DNA of 38,776 nt from Flemingiibacterium sp964603455 (GCA_964603455.1 CAZRVL010000015.1:1-38776), one strand, 5' to 3'. Shown: positions 1-8,682, counted from the first letter of the stretch. The notes: generated by a model not told the origin, from the letters alone. Made by a program: numbers and translations.

Positions 1-51
1 AACGACACGGGGATTTTCAGTCCCCTGCTCTACCAACTGAGCTACAGAGGC
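1..51 (-). tRNA. tRNA-Phe (GAA), 3' part cut by window edge
   Basis: Read on the minus strand from base 51, this gives an acceptor start GCCUCUG, a D arm with AGCUCAGUUGGUAGAGC, and an anticodon stem GGGGA/UCCCC around the loop CUGAAAA, so the anticodon is GAA (phenylalanine). The T arm and acceptor 3' strand lie beyond the window start. It follows tRNA-Asp by three bases and should be co-transcribed from the promoter at 152-180. Confidence 0.93.
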
Positions 52-54
52 AAA

Positions 55-131
55 TGGCGACCGGGATGGGGTTCGAACCCACGACCTCTAGCGTGACAGG
101 CTAGCGTTCTAACCAGCTGAACTACCCGGCC
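55..131 (-). tRNA. tRNA-Asp (GUC), CCA encoded
   Basis: The minus strand from 131 starts GGCCGGG and closes with CCCGGUC at 59-65, a 7-bp acceptor stem with one G-U pair. The anticodon stem CUAGC/GCUAG encloses CUGUCAC, giving anticodon GUC (aspartate). The T loop GGUUCGAACC is canonical. Discriminator G and a genomically encoded CCA (bases 55-57) complete a 77-nt tRNA. Confidence 0.97.
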
Positions 132-151
132 AGTGCCTCATGACGTATAAT

Positions 152-180
152 ATTATACCACATTCTCATGCGTTTGTCAA
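152..180 (-). promoter_or_regulatory. Consensus sigma-A promoter of the tRNA-Asp/Phe unit
   Basis: On the minus strand TTGACA (175-180) is separated by 17 bp from TATAAT (152-157), a 12/12 match with ideal spacing. It lies about 20 bp upstream of the tRNA-Asp 5' end, as expected for a strong stable-RNA promoter. Confidence 0.9.
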
Positions 181-355
181 GTGGTTTTTGAAAGTTTTTT
201 GAGTTTTCCTGAAAATTATATATTTTATTACTTTTCAAAATACGTTTTTGTGGAAAACATCAGATACCTGCTTTTTCTTTGTTCGTTTCGCCAATGCCAC
301 TCATGTGAACTGCATATTTTTTCCGACCTTGCAAAAATTAGTAACACAATATTTA

Positions 356-384
356 TTGACAAACCGGAAATTCTGAGGTATAAT
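356..384 (+). promoter_or_regulatory. Consensus sigma-A promoter of the M23-nagZ-lepA-hemW-pepV operon
   Basis: TTGACA (356-361), a 17-bp spacer and TATAAT (379-384) form a perfect promoter about 65 bp upstream of the M23 start. No other promoter this good is visible up to the terminator at 7263-7302, so the five genes are probably one transcript. The stretch 181-355 is AT-rich and shows no gene on either strand. Confidence 0.88.
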
Positions 385-416
385 ATTATAGTATGGTTAA
401 AAACAGTAGGAAAGGA

Positions 417-452
417 ATGCTTTTGCCGCGCAAAAGCTACGGTCATTCATGA
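417..452 (+). CDS. Possible 11-codon leader peptide coupled to the M23 gene
   Basis: The only strong ribosome-binding-like sequence upstream of the M23 gene is AGGAAAGGA at 408-416, about 32 nt from the M23 ATG, which is too far. It sits directly before an ATG at 417 that opens a short frame, MLLPRKSYGHS. The TGA of that frame (450-452) overlaps the M23 ATG at 449 in an ATGA arrangement. Translation of the M23 gene may therefore depend on termination-reinitiation. This is inference from layout; the spacing of AAGGA to this ATG is itself short, though the upstream AGGA is well placed. Confidence 0.35.
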   Translation: MLLPRKSYGHS

Positions 453-1621
453 AAAAACAAAAAGCCGCTATGCTTATTGCCGCGGCACTTCTGCTGCCAT
501 TTACATTTTATCCGACAGAACCGGTTGCCGCCGCCTCGACTTCAAGCTCGGAGCTGAAAAATCTTGAAGACAAATTAGCTTCGGCACAAAAATCGCGCAA
601 GGAAGCTCAGGCAGCTGTCGATTCGGCTAAAAGCAGCAAAGCCGACGCATTGAGATCAAAAGAAGCCATAGACAAAAAAATACTCGCGCTGACAGACGAA
701 ATGTCTATACTCGAAGATGTTATAAGCGGCTATGAGCTAAGTATCGAAGAGAAAAATGTCGATATACTCCTTCAAACCGAACGTCTCGAAAAGCTCATGC
801 AGACGGTCAAAGAGCGCATACGCATAAAGCATGAGGAAGGCGGAATAGATCTGCTGGCTCTTTTATTTGATTCAAACGGATTGGTCGATTTTTTCACCGG
901 GCTTGACAGATATACCTGTATGCTCGACTACGATGAGAGACTGATGAATTCATACAAAGACGGAATAACCGAGCTGAACAGTCTGATCTCAGAGCTTGAG
1001 CTCGAAAAAGAAAAGGTAGTATCACAGCGTGAAGAACTCAACACACGCAAGGAAGAGCTTGAAGCCGACAAATACGAAGCCGAAAAAATAGTTGCCGAAG
1101 CCGAAAAGGATCTCGCCACAGCCACTTCACTGCTCGAAAAAGTCGAAGCCGAAGAAAAGCGTTACAACGAGGAACGCGAAAAAAAGCTTTCAGAGCTGCA
1201 AAAAACCACGAATCAGTCATATGTCGGAGGAAAATTTCTCTGGCCTCTGCCGTCAAAATACACCACGGTCTCATGTAAATTTGGGTGGAGGATACATCCC
1301 GTCACGGGAAAGCAGCAATTCCACAACGGTATTGATATTCCGGCGGCATACGGTACTGAGATATATGCCTGCAACGACGGAACAGTCATTGAAGTATCGT
1401 ATAATTATGCTGACGGAAGCTATATCACGATAAGCCACGGCGGTGGTGTCGCATCGTTCTATTCGCATATTTCAAAATCAGCTGTAAAAGTCGGAGACAA
1501 GGTAAAGCGCGGTCAGGTCATAGCATATGTCGGAACTTCAGGCTACACGACCGGAGCGCATCTCAATCTGAATATCTACGAAAACAATACGGCTGTCGAT
1601 CCTATGGGGTATTTCAAATGA
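449..1621 (+). CDS. Coiled-coil M23 (LytM-type) peptidase-like protein, secreted
   Basis: A 390-residue protein with an N-terminal signal peptide (about residues 1-29, ending near VAAAS), a long charged coiled coil (about 35-250) and a C-terminal M23/LytM domain (about 265-390). The family consists of zinc peptidases that cut peptidoglycan cross-links, or EnvC-type activators of amidases. The first metal motif is present (HNGID, His292 and Asp296), as is the catalytic-type His340 in YSHIS. The HxH motif reads HLN (His371, Asn373), so the last zinc-ligand histidine is Asn. The domain may thus be inactive and act as a cell-wall hydrolase activator. The stop overlaps the start of the next gene (ATGA). 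No in-frame alternative start with a better ribosome site was found; see the leader ORF at 417-452. Confidence 0.88.
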   Translation: MKKQKAAMLIAAALLLPFTFYPTEPVAAASTSSSELKNLEDKLASAQKSRKEAQAAVDSAKSSKADALRSKEAIDKKILALTDEMSILEDVISGYELSIEEKNVDILLQTERLEKLMQTVKERIRIKHEEGGIDLLALLFDSNGLVDFFTGLDRYTCMLDYDERLMNSYKDGITELNSLISELELEKEKVVSQREELNTRKEELEADKYEAEKIVAEAEKDLATATSLLEKVEAEEKRYNEEREKKLSELQKTTNQSYVGGKFLWPLPSKYTTVSCKFGWRIHPVTGKQQFHNGIDIPAAYGTEIYACNDGTVIEVSYNYADGSYITISHGGGVASFYSHISKSAVKVGDKVKRGQVIAYVGTSGYTTGAHLNLNIYENNTAVDPMGYFK

Positions 1622-2766
1622 AAAAGCTGTTCTGCATGATATTCGCATTAACTATGATCTTATCAAGCTGCGGCAGTATCACGCCATCCGAGCCTGAGAT
1701 CACCAAAGTCATCGCTCCGGATGATCCGGATATATCGGACATTCCATCGACAGAGATCTCAGTCGAACCGAGCTATGTTGATATTTTGCTCGACTCTATG
1801 ACTACAGAGGAAAAGGTCGGTCAGTTGATACTTGTCAGAGTCGATCAAGATACAAATACGGCAATCGAGAACATCCAAAAATATCATATCGGTGGATATG
1901 TGCTGTTCGCATCTGAATTCGAAGACCGCGATATGACATCCGCCAAGGAATATATCAATTCTCTGCAAGCCGCCTCTAATATACCGCTGACGATAGCAGT
2001 CGATGAGGAAGGCGGCACGGTCGTTCGCGTTTCGAAGTTCAAGCAGTACCGCTCCGAAAAATTCGGTTCTCCGCGTGAGCTTCTGCTTCAAAACAATGTT
2101 GAAGCAGACACTACAGAACGCTGTGAGCTGCTCAGCTCGCTCGGAATAAATCTAAACCTCGCGCCGGTCGCAGATATTTCAACAGATAAAAGTGATTTTA
2201 TATACTACCGTTCGGCAGGCGATCTCGAATCGGCTGTTGAATATGTGAAGACCTTTGTCTCTTCGAGCATAGGTGTCGGAACGACTTTGAAGCATTTTCC
2301 GGGGTACGGTGGAAACGCCGATACACACACATCGGCAGTGACCGACACACGCGACTACAGCATATTCACAGAACGCGATTTTCTTCCCTTCTCAGCCGGA
2401 ATAGAAGCAGGCGCAGACTATATTATGGTATCGCACAACACAGTTCTCTGCATGGATCCGGAATATCCCGCCTCGCTTTCGCCAGAGGTACACAGAATAC
2501 TCCGTGAGGAGCTGGGATTCGATGGGATAATAACAACAGATGACCTGTCTATGGACGCAATAGCGGACAATTACGGTATCGGCGAAGCTGCCGTGCTGGC
2601 ATTTGAAGCCGGTAACGATGTCATATGCACATCGGAGCTTCAAAAGACCTATGAAGCTATATTAAGCGCGGTCAACTCAGGCAGGATAAGCATCGAACAT
2701 CTAAACGAATCGGTAAGGCGCATACTCGATTGGAAAACAAATGAAGGCATAATCATCACAGATTAG
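1618..2766 (+). CDS. nagZ: Glycoside hydrolase family 3 beta-N-acetylhexosaminidase lipoprotein (NagZ-like)
   Basis: A 382-residue protein with a lipoprotein signal ending in LSSC (Cys18), so it is probably anchored on the outer face of the membrane. The GH3 N-terminal barrel is recognised from TTEEKVGQLILVRVD, then KHFPGYG followed by DTH (the Asp-His dyad of NagZ enzymes), and TTDDLSMD near residue 308 containing the expected catalytic aspartate. Such enzymes remove N-acetylglucosamine from muropeptides during wall recycling. Its start overlaps the M23 gene stop by four bases, which ties it functionally to wall turnover. At 382 residues it lacks the C-terminal extra domain of long Bacillus NagZ forms. 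Confidence 0.87.
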   Translation: MKKLFCMIFALTMILSSCGSITPSEPEITKVIAPDDPDISDIPSTEISVEPSYVDILLDSMTTEEKVGQLILVRVDQDTNTAIENIQKYHIGGYVLFASEFEDRDMTSAKEYINSLQAASNIPLTIAVDEEGGTVVRVSKFKQYRSEKFGSPRELLLQNNVEADTTERCELLSSLGINLNLAPVADISTDKSDFIYYRSAGDLESAVEYVKTFVSSSIGVGTTLKHFPGYGGNADTHTSAVTDTRDYSIFTERDFLPFSAGIEAGADYIMVSHNTVLCMDPEYPASLSPEVHRILREELGFDGIITTDDLSMDAIADNYGIGEAAVLAFEAGNDVICTSELQKTYEAILSAVNSGRISIEHLNESVRRILDWKTNEGIIITD

Positions 2767-2804
2767 ATCAGACTCAGAAAGGAAGCTTTCGAAAAACGGG
2801 AGCT

Positions 2805-4634
2805 ATGGTCACAAAAATGGCATCAGAAAGACAAAGCAAAATAAGAAATTTTTCAATAATCGCACACATCGATCACGGCAAATCCACGCTTGCCGACAGA
2901 ATACTCGAATACACGAGAACGGTCGCTACACGCGATATGTCCGAGCAACTGCTCGACAACATGGATCTTGAACGTGAACGCGGAATCACGATAAAAGCAC
3001 GCGCCGTAAAATTGGATTACCACTCTCCAAGCGGCGAAAATTACACACTGAACCTGATCGACACTCCCGGTCACGTTGACTTCAATTACGAGGTATCACG
3101 TTCGCTCAATGCCTGTGACGGTGCGATACTTATAGTCGATGCCACCCAGGGCGTTGAGGCTCAGACTCTCGCAAACGCATATCTCGCGATAGACAACAAT
3201 CTTGAAATAGTTCCTGTAATAAATAAGATTGACCTTCCGAGTGCCGATGTCGAAAAGGTGCGTGCGGAGATCGAGGATATTATCGGAATACCGGCAGACG
3301 GCTGTCCTGCCGTATCAGCTAAGACCGGTCAGAACATCGATCAGGTGCTCGAAAAGATCGTATCGGATATTCCCGCTCCAACAGGCGATGAAAATGCACC
3401 GCTGCGCTGCCTTATCTTCGACTCATATTACGACAGCTATCTCGGAGTCGTCGTAAACATCAGGGTCATGGAGGGAACTCTGCGTCCGGGTGACAGAATA
3501 AAGCTCATGTCAACCGGAGCCGAATTTGACATTGTTGAAGTCGGTTACATGGAGCCCTTCGGACTCAGCAAAGGTGAATTTCTTTCAGCCGGCGATGTCG
3601 GATATATAACGGCGAGCATAAAATCTATCGGTGAGACAAAGGTCGGAGATACTGTGACGCTTGCCGATGCTCCCGCTTCCGAGCCGCTTCCCGGATTCAA
3701 GGATGTGCATCCGATGGTATATGCCGGAATATACCCGGCAGACGGCGCACGCTATGGTGATCTCAAGGACGCACTTGAAAAGCTCCAGCTCAATGATGCC
3801 GCTCTGACCTTCGAACCTGAGACCTCAGCAGCACTCGGATTCGGTTTCCGCTGCGGATTTTTGGGACTTCTCCACATGGAGATAATCGAGGAAAGACTCG
3901 AACGCGAATTTAATCTTGATCTTATAACTACCGCACCGAGCGTTATATACAAGATCGAGAAAAAGAACGGTGAAACGGTATATATCGACAATCCCTCAAA
4001 TTACCCGAATCCGGATGAGATAGATGTCGCATATGAGCCTATGGTCAAGGCAAGCATAATAACTCCGCCGGAATATGTCGGAGGACTCATGGATCTCTGT
4101 CAGGACAGACGCGGAAACTTCATAAATATGACCTATATTGATACAGACCGCGCCGAGCTGCACTATGATCTTCCGCTCAATGAGATAATCTATGACTTTT
4201 TCGATGCACTCAAGAGCCGCTCGAAGGGCTATGCTTCGCTCGATTACGAACTGAACGGATATGTTCCGTCGAAGCTCGTAAAGCTCGATATTCTTTTGAA
4301 CGGAGATATAGTCGATGCGCTTTCCTTCATAGTTCACGAGGAAAAGGCATACGGACGCGCTCGAAAGATCGCAGAAAAATTAAAGGACAACATACCGCGC
4401 CAGCTCTTCGAAGTCCCGATACAGGCAGCCATCGGCGGCAAGGTCATTGCACGTGAGACGGTCAAGGCTATGCGCAAGGACGTTCTTGCCAAGTGCTACG
4501 GCGGCGACATCACCCGTAAGAAGAAGCTGCTTGAAAAGCAGAAGGAAGGTAAAAAGAAGATGCGTCAGCTCGGCTCGGTCGAGGTATCGCCCGAGGCATT
4601 CATGGCGGTATTGAAGCTCGATGATGAATCCTGA
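2805..4634 (+). CDS. lepA: Elongation factor 4 (LepA), translational GTPase
   Basis: A 609-residue protein matching the usual length of LepA. The GTPase motifs are visible in order: AHIDHGKST (P loop, near residue 20), DTPGHVDF (switch II), NKIDLP and SAKTG. The C-terminal LepA-specific domain is present, with a basic end (DITRKKKLLEKQKEGKKKM). LepA binds ribosomes and promotes back-translocation or helps initiation under ionic stress. Two in-frame ATGs (2805 and 2817) are possible starts; GGGAG lies just upstream but is closer than ideal to the first, so the second is a fair alternative. It lies 38 bp downstream of nagZ and is followed by hemW, a common lepA-hemW pairing in Bacillota. Confidence 0.96.
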   Translation: MVTKMASERQSKIRNFSIIAHIDHGKSTLADRILEYTRTVATRDMSEQLLDNMDLERERGITIKARAVKLDYHSPSGENYTLNLIDTPGHVDFNYEVSRSLNACDGAILIVDATQGVEAQTLANAYLAIDNNLEIVPVINKIDLPSADVEKVRAEIEDIIGIPADGCPAVSAKTGQNIDQVLEKIVSDIPAPTGDENAPLRCLIFDSYYDSYLGVVVNIRVMEGTLRPGDRIKLMSTGAEFDIVEVGYMEPFGLSKGEFLSAGDVGYITASIKSIGETKVGDTVTLADAPASEPLPGFKDVHPMVYAGIYPADGARYGDLKDALEKLQLNDAALTFEPETSAALGFGFRCGFLGLLHMEIIEERLEREFNLDLITTAPSVIYKIEKKNGETVYIDNPSNYPNPDEIDVAYEPMVKASIITPPEYVGGLMDLCQDRRGNFINMTYIDTDRAELHYDLPLNEIIYDFFDALKSRSKGYASLDYELNGYVPSKLVKLDILLNGDIVDALSFIVHEEKAYGRARKIAEKLKDNIPRQLFEVPIQAAIGGKVIARETVKAMRKDVLAKCYGGDITRKKKLLEKQKEGKKKMRQLGSVEVSPEAFMAVLKLDDES

Positions 4635-4729
4635 CGGCAGATTTTTAAAAGCAATATCTCGGTCACTTACCGAAATTTTGCTTTCGCAGATCAAGCTCAA
4701 ATGTGAGCGGAAAGGAATGGCAAAAATCA

Positions 4730-5983
4730 ATGAATAAAAGATCACTCGGACTATATATACACATTCCGTTCTGTCAGTCCAAATGCGCATATTGCGATTT
4801 TTACTCAATGTCCGGCGCGACCGAAGAAAATATGCAGCGATATGTCGATTCACTGCTACTGCAAATGCAGGATTATTCAAAAGCAGCCAAGGTATACAAT
4901 GTCGATACAGTTTTCATAGGCGGCGGAACCCCCACAGCATTGTCGGTAAAATGTCTCTCCGAAGTAATCGATGGAGTTTACCGTTGGTTCGGTGTATCGA
5001 AAAATGCGGAGTTCACGCTCGAAGCAAATCCTGCGACCGTAAGCGTCAGCAGTCTGTCAAAATACAGAAAGGCAGGAGTGAACCGCATCAGCTTCGGTCT
5101 TCAGAGTGCCAACGATGATGAACTCACAGCCCTGTCGAGAATACACACAAAAGCAGACTTCGAAGCCAGCTATTATGCCGCAAGAAAGGCGAAATTCGAC
5201 AATATAAACGTAGATATAATGTACGGCATACCAATGCAGACAGCCGAGAGCTTCACACGCACCTTAGACTATCTGACCTCGCTCGAACCTGAGCATATAT
5301 CCATGTACGGACTTAAGATAGAGGAAGGTACTCCGTTCGCTCTTCGTCGCGATTCGCTGATACTTCCCGATGAGGACACCGAAGCCGATATGTATTTCGA
5401 TTCGATACGCTATCTCGAAGCAAAGGGCTACAGGCATTATGAGATCTCAAACTTTGCACGTCCGGGCTTCGAATGCCGCCACAATATCAAATATTGGAAC
5501 TGCGATGAATATCTAGGCATAGGCTGTGCTGCGCATTCGTATTTTTCAAACACAAGATTTTCCTTCAAGCGCAACATGGGACTCTATATAGATGCTATGG
5601 AGGCAGATATAGCCGGCGGAGGAATGCTCACCGATGACGGTACATCAATAACGCATGAGCAGTTCAAGGCTGCCGAGCTCGTAGATGAGATGTACACCAT
5701 AGCACCGGAGGAACGTATCGGAGAATACATCATGCTTCGTTTCAGACTTACGGACGGCATATCCTCGACCGCATTCACTCAACGCTTCGGACTCAATTTT
5801 GATGCGATATACGGACGAAGGCTCTCGATATATATCGACAACGGATTCATGACCTATGACGGGGACAGATATGCCCTTACCGCCAAGGGAATGTTCGTGA
5901 GCAATTACATTCTCTCAAACATTCTTGATTTCGATGAGAACAGTCATATTATAACATCGGTATGCGATGGAAGCGACAAATGA
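4730..5983 (+). CDS. hemW: HemW-type radical SAM protein (heme chaperone, formerly annotated as coproporphyrinogen oxidase-like)
   Basis: Starting at ATG 4730 the protein has 417 residues and begins MNKRSLGLYIHIPFC. The radical SAM cluster is CQSKCAYCDFYS (CX3CX2C). The GGGTPT motif, the HNIKYW motif and the C-terminal HemN-type winged domain are present. HemW proteins bind heme and deliver it to respiratory proteins rather than acting as true HemN enzymes. A longer frame could begin at GTG 4703, but no ribosome site precedes it, whereas AAAGGA lies 13 nt before ATG 4730. A six-codon frame (MAKINE, start 4717) begins right at that AAAGGA and overlaps the hemW start. In many Bacillota hrcA and the heat-shock genes follow; here a peptidase follows instead. 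Confidence 0.92.
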   Translation: MNKRSLGLYIHIPFCQSKCAYCDFYSMSGATEENMQRYVDSLLLQMQDYSKAAKVYNVDTVFIGGGTPTALSVKCLSEVIDGVYRWFGVSKNAEFTLEANPATVSVSSLSKYRKAGVNRISFGLQSANDDELTALSRIHTKADFEASYYAARKAKFDNINVDIMYGIPMQTAESFTRTLDYLTSLEPEHISMYGLKIEEGTPFALRRDSLILPDEDTEADMYFDSIRYLEAKGYRHYEISNFARPGFECRHNIKYWNCDEYLGIGCAAHSYFSNTRFSFKRNMGLYIDAMEADIAGGGMLTDDGTSITHEQFKAAELVDEMYTIAPEERIGEYIMLRFRLTDGISSTAFTQRFGLNFDAIYGRRLSIYIDNGFMTYDGDRYALTAKGMFVSNYILSNILDFDENSHIITSVCDGSDK

Positions 5984-6004
5984 TTTTAGACAGAGGAAAT
6001 TATC

Positions 6005-7261
6005 ATGGAAAAAGAATTTAAGGATGCTCTTGAAGGGCTGCTCTCGATACCGAGCGTTGCCATAGACGGAGACGAAAAATATCCGTTCGGAGAAGATTGT
6101 GCAAAGGCACTCGACTATATGCTAAAGCTCTGCGACGGCTTTGGCTTCAGAACCAAACGTTGCTCAAATCTTTTGGGATGGGCAGAGATCGGCGAAGGTG
6201 ACGAGCTTGTCGGAATATTGGCACATCTCGATGTCGTTCCCGAAGGAAACGGCTGGGAATATCCGGCATTCGGACTCACAGAGGTCGATGACAAAATATA
6301 CGGACGCGGCATATCGGATGATAAAGGTCCTGCTATGATGTGCGTTTTCGCTATGAAAAAGCTACTCGACGGTCAAAAGAAGCTCGACCGCAGGATAAGG
6401 ATAATCTTCGGACTTACCGAGGAGCGCGGTGAATGGATCGACATGAACTACTATAAGGAGCATGAAGAGCTTCCTACCTTCGGCTTCACTCCGGATGCCT
6501 CCTTCCCAGCAGTATACGGTGAAAAGGGTATTCTGGTGCTTGAACTCAAAATGCCGCTTAAGGGTTCGGGAATAGACAATATTTTCGGCGGTCAGGCACA
6601 CAATATGGTCGCTGACAGCTGCACAGCTGAGATTGGAAATTCCAAATTCTTCAAAGAAGGAAAATCGGCTCACGGAAGTCTGCCTCATAAGGGCGTAAAT
6701 GCTATTTTAAGGCTCATGGAGGAGCTGAATGTATCTCATCCTGGAAAGCTGACAGGCTTTATGCACGATAAATTCGGCGACACCTGTGACGGAAGTCTTA
6801 TCGGCTGTGCTCTTTCGGACGAGCCGAGCGGAGCACTCACATTGAATGTCGGCATGATCGGAGTCGAAGAGGATGAGATCAAGATAACGATCGATATTCG
6901 TTATCCCGTAACATTAAAGGGCAGAGACATAACTGCCGTCATAGAAAAGGAATGCGCGCCATACGGCGTTAAGGTCGAGCTTGAAAGCGACAGCGCACCT
7001 GTATATATGAACAAAAACGGCTCGCTAATAGCTTCTCTCATGGAAGTATACCGTTCTGTCACCAAAGATACGACCGAACCATTCGTAATGGGCGGCGGAA
7101 CCTATGCACGCGCAATGCCGAACATCGTTGCATTCGGTCCGCTCTTCCCAAGCAGTCCAGAGACCGAGCATCAGAAGAATGAATATATGCTCAAAAAGGA
7201 CATAGAGACCGCAAGAAAGATATATGAGCTTGCCCTCGAAAAGCTCGCAGCTGCAAAATAA
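6005..7261 (+). CDS. M20 family dipeptidase, PepV-like (Xaa-His dipeptidase / beta-Ala-Xaa type)
   Basis: A 418-residue M20 metallopeptidase. Zinc-site motifs visible are AHLDVVPEGNGW (His and the following catalytic Asp), GRGISDDKGP (bridging Asp), LTEERGEW (Glu pair) and a C-terminal ETEHQKNEY containing the last metal-binding His. The GLTEVDDKIYGRGISDDKGP arrangement is typical of PepV, a cytosolic dipeptidase of broad specificity; other family members act on Xaa-His or D-amino dipeptides, so the exact substrate is unknown. Position after cell-wall genes would also fit recycling of wall-derived peptides, but that is inference. It starts 21 bp after hemW with GAGGAAATTATC just upstream as ribosome site, and is the last gene of the operon. 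Confidence 0.88.
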   Translation: MEKEFKDALEGLLSIPSVAIDGDEKYPFGEDCAKALDYMLKLCDGFGFRTKRCSNLLGWAEIGEGDELVGILAHLDVVPEGNGWEYPAFGLTEVDDKIYGRGISDDKGPAMMCVFAMKKLLDGQKKLDRRIRIIFGLTEERGEWIDMNYYKEHEELPTFGFTPDASFPAVYGEKGILVLELKMPLKGSGIDNIFGGQAHNMVADSCTAEIGNSKFFKEGKSAHGSLPHKGVNAILRLMEELNVSHPGKLTGFMHDKFGDTCDGSLIGCALSDEPSGALTLNVGMIGVEEDEIKITIDIRYPVTLKGRDITAVIEKECAPYGVKVELESDSAPVYMNKNGSLIASLMEVYRSVTKDTTEPFVMGGGTYARAMPNIVAFGPLFPSSPETEHQKNEYMLKKDIETARKIYELALEKLAAAK

Positions 7262-7262
7262 T

Positions 7263-7302
7263 AATATCCCGGCTTCGAAATCAGTCTCGAAGCCGGGATA
7301 TT
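7263..7302. terminator. Bidirectional hairpin terminator between pepV-like and M29 genes
   Basis: A perfect 16-bp inverted repeat (7263-7278 with 7287-7302) encloses an 8-nt loop between two convergent genes. The stem ends in AATAT/ATATT, giving short A and T stretches on both sides, so it can end transcription from either direction. Confidence 0.85.
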
Positions 7303-7327
7303 TGTGCTTATAATTACATTTATGCGA

Positions 7328-8560
7328 TCATATGACGAAACCGCCGTTTTCAAACACCTTTACTTCGCTTCCGTCATGCTTTATTCCGATGATCTCAAGG
7401 TCAGCCGTGCCTATCATAAAATCGACATGATTTGCACTTCTGTTTCCGCCCTTTGCCAAAAGTTCTTCCTCACTCAGCTTTTCGCCATCCTTCATAGTAT
7501 CGGGATAGCATTCTCCGAGTGCCAAATGGCATGAGGCATTTTCATCGAACAGCGTCTCGTAGAAAAGTATTCCAAGATTGGATATTGGTGAATCATAAGG
7601 GATAAGTGCGACCTCGCCGAGACTCTTTGAACCTTCATCGGTGTCGAGCAGACGCTTAAGCGCATGAAGTCCCTTTTCGGCATCGCAGTCAACGACCTTT
7701 CCATCCTTGAAATCAAGTCTGAATTTATCAATTATCTCGCCTTGATACGACAGCGGAAGTGCCGAGCAGACTCTGCCATCGGCTTTGCGGCAGTCGGGCA
7801 TAGTAAATATCTCCTCAGTCGGCATATTCGGGAAATAATCGACTCCCTCGGCACATTTTTCCGAACCGCCTTTCCAAATGTGACCTTCTGCAAGTCCTAC
7901 CTTAAAATCGGTTCCGAGCGAATTTCTATAGCGGAGATATTCGAAATTTTCATCATTCAGCTTCTTTGCACGGCGTTTTAAAAGTCTGTCATGCTTTTTC
8001 CATTTTTCGACTGTATCGCCGCGTCCGATCCTGACCGTCTTGAATATTGCCGCCCAGAGCTTATCAACAGCCTTCGAATCGCTATCGTCCGGGAATACCT
8101 TCTTCGCCCACGGAATACTCGGATATGCTACGATCGTCCAGCGTATGCCGCCCTTGTCCATTATATCGTAAAACGGCTTATATGCCTTTTTGGCTGCAAG
8201 TCTTTCTGCCATCAGCTTCGCTCCATCAACACCTGCGTAGGCCTCGGGATCATCGGCTATTATGTGTATGCAGACGCAGCCCTCACGTGCGTAATAATTG
8301 CGCTGTTCAGCCTTCCATTCTGGCAGAGCCTTGAACATCTCAAGGTCTGCATTCTCATAGCGTATGCGATTTGCAGTCTGATCTATATAATTGATTATGA
8401 CATCCTTCGCGCCAAGCTCGAAGCACTCCTTCATAACCATTTTTCCGAAATCCGCAGCGCAGAGCGCGCAATTTATAAATACATATTTTCCGGGAGTGAC
8501 ATTGACTCCGTTTCGCGCTGTCAGACGCGCATATTCCTGAAGATAATTCTGTGATACCAT
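7328..8560 (-). CDS. M29 family aminopeptidase (AmpS/PepS-like)
   Basis: A 410-residue cytosolic metallo-aminopeptidase of family M29. Features seen are the N-terminal domain (YARLTARNGVNVTPGKYV), the region with PTEEIFT, the GEVALIPYDSPIS segment with a metal-ligand Glu, CHLALGECYP with a ligand His, and the NHVDFMIGT motif (His and Asp ligands) close to the end. These correspond to the cobalt/zinc site described for Thermus AmpT. The enzyme releases N-terminal residues from peptides. The start at 8560 has AAAGGA about 10 nt upstream on the minus strand. It is a single gene, convergent with the operon ending at 7261. Confidence 0.9.
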   Translation of the reverse strand: MVSQNYLQEYARLTARNGVNVTPGKYVFINCALCAADFGKMVMKECFELGAKDVIINYIDQTANRIRYENADLEMFKALPEWKAEQRNYYAREGCVCIHIIADDPEAYAGVDGAKLMAERLAAKKAYKPFYDIMDKGGIRWTIVAYPSIPWAKKVFPDDSDSKAVDKLWAAIFKTVRIGRGDTVEKWKKHDRLLKRRAKKLNDENFEYLRYRNSLGTDFKVGLAEGHIWKGGSEKCAEGVDYFPNMPTEEIFTMPDCRKADGRVCSALPLSYQGEIIDKFRLDFKDGKVVDCDAEKGLHALKRLLDTDEGSKSLGEVALIPYDSPISNLGILFYETLFDENASCHLALGECYPDTMKDGEKLSEEELLAKGGNRSANHVDFMIGTADLEIIGIKHDGSEVKVFENGGFVI

Positions 8561-8613
8561 GTTGAAGATCCTTTCGAAATTGAATTTTGTAGCGAATTTA
8601 TTCGAACACGTAT

Positions 8614-8619
8614 ATTATA
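8614..8619 (-). promoter_or_regulatory. Likely -10 element of the M29 aminopeptidase gene
   Basis: On the minus strand TATAAT occurs about 55 bp upstream of the start codon. A matching -35 hexamer is not clear, so this promoter is weaker or activator-dependent compared with others in the window. Confidence 0.35.
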
Positions 8620-8682
8620 CACATATTTTATTAACTATTCTACCTGTTTGGTGAATATTTTTCATGAATCTTGCAAAAGCTA

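Noticed and set aside
181..567. Plus-strand open frame of 128 codons overlapping the M23 start
   Set aside because: It lies across a perfect promoter and in another frame of a clear gene, with no family resemblance.
449..1621. Calling the M23 protein a proven endopeptidase
   Set aside because: One metal ligand position is Asn, so activity cannot be assumed.
4640..4690. Imperfect hairpin between lepA and hemW as a terminator
   Set aside because: The stem has several mismatches and no T run follows; lepA and hemW are probably co-transcribed.
4703..4729. Upstream GTG start for hemW
   Set aside because: No ribosome site precedes it, and HemW proteins start close to the LYIHIPFC segment, consistent with ATG 4730.
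4380..4880. Minus-strand frame of 166 codons across the lepA-hemW junction
   Set aside because: It is antisense to two conserved genes and has no homology-like motif.
7991..8554. Plus-strand open frame of 187 codons inside the M29 aminopeptidase
   Set aside because: It is antisense to a conserved enzyme, has no ribosome site and a cysteine-rich, unlikely composition.
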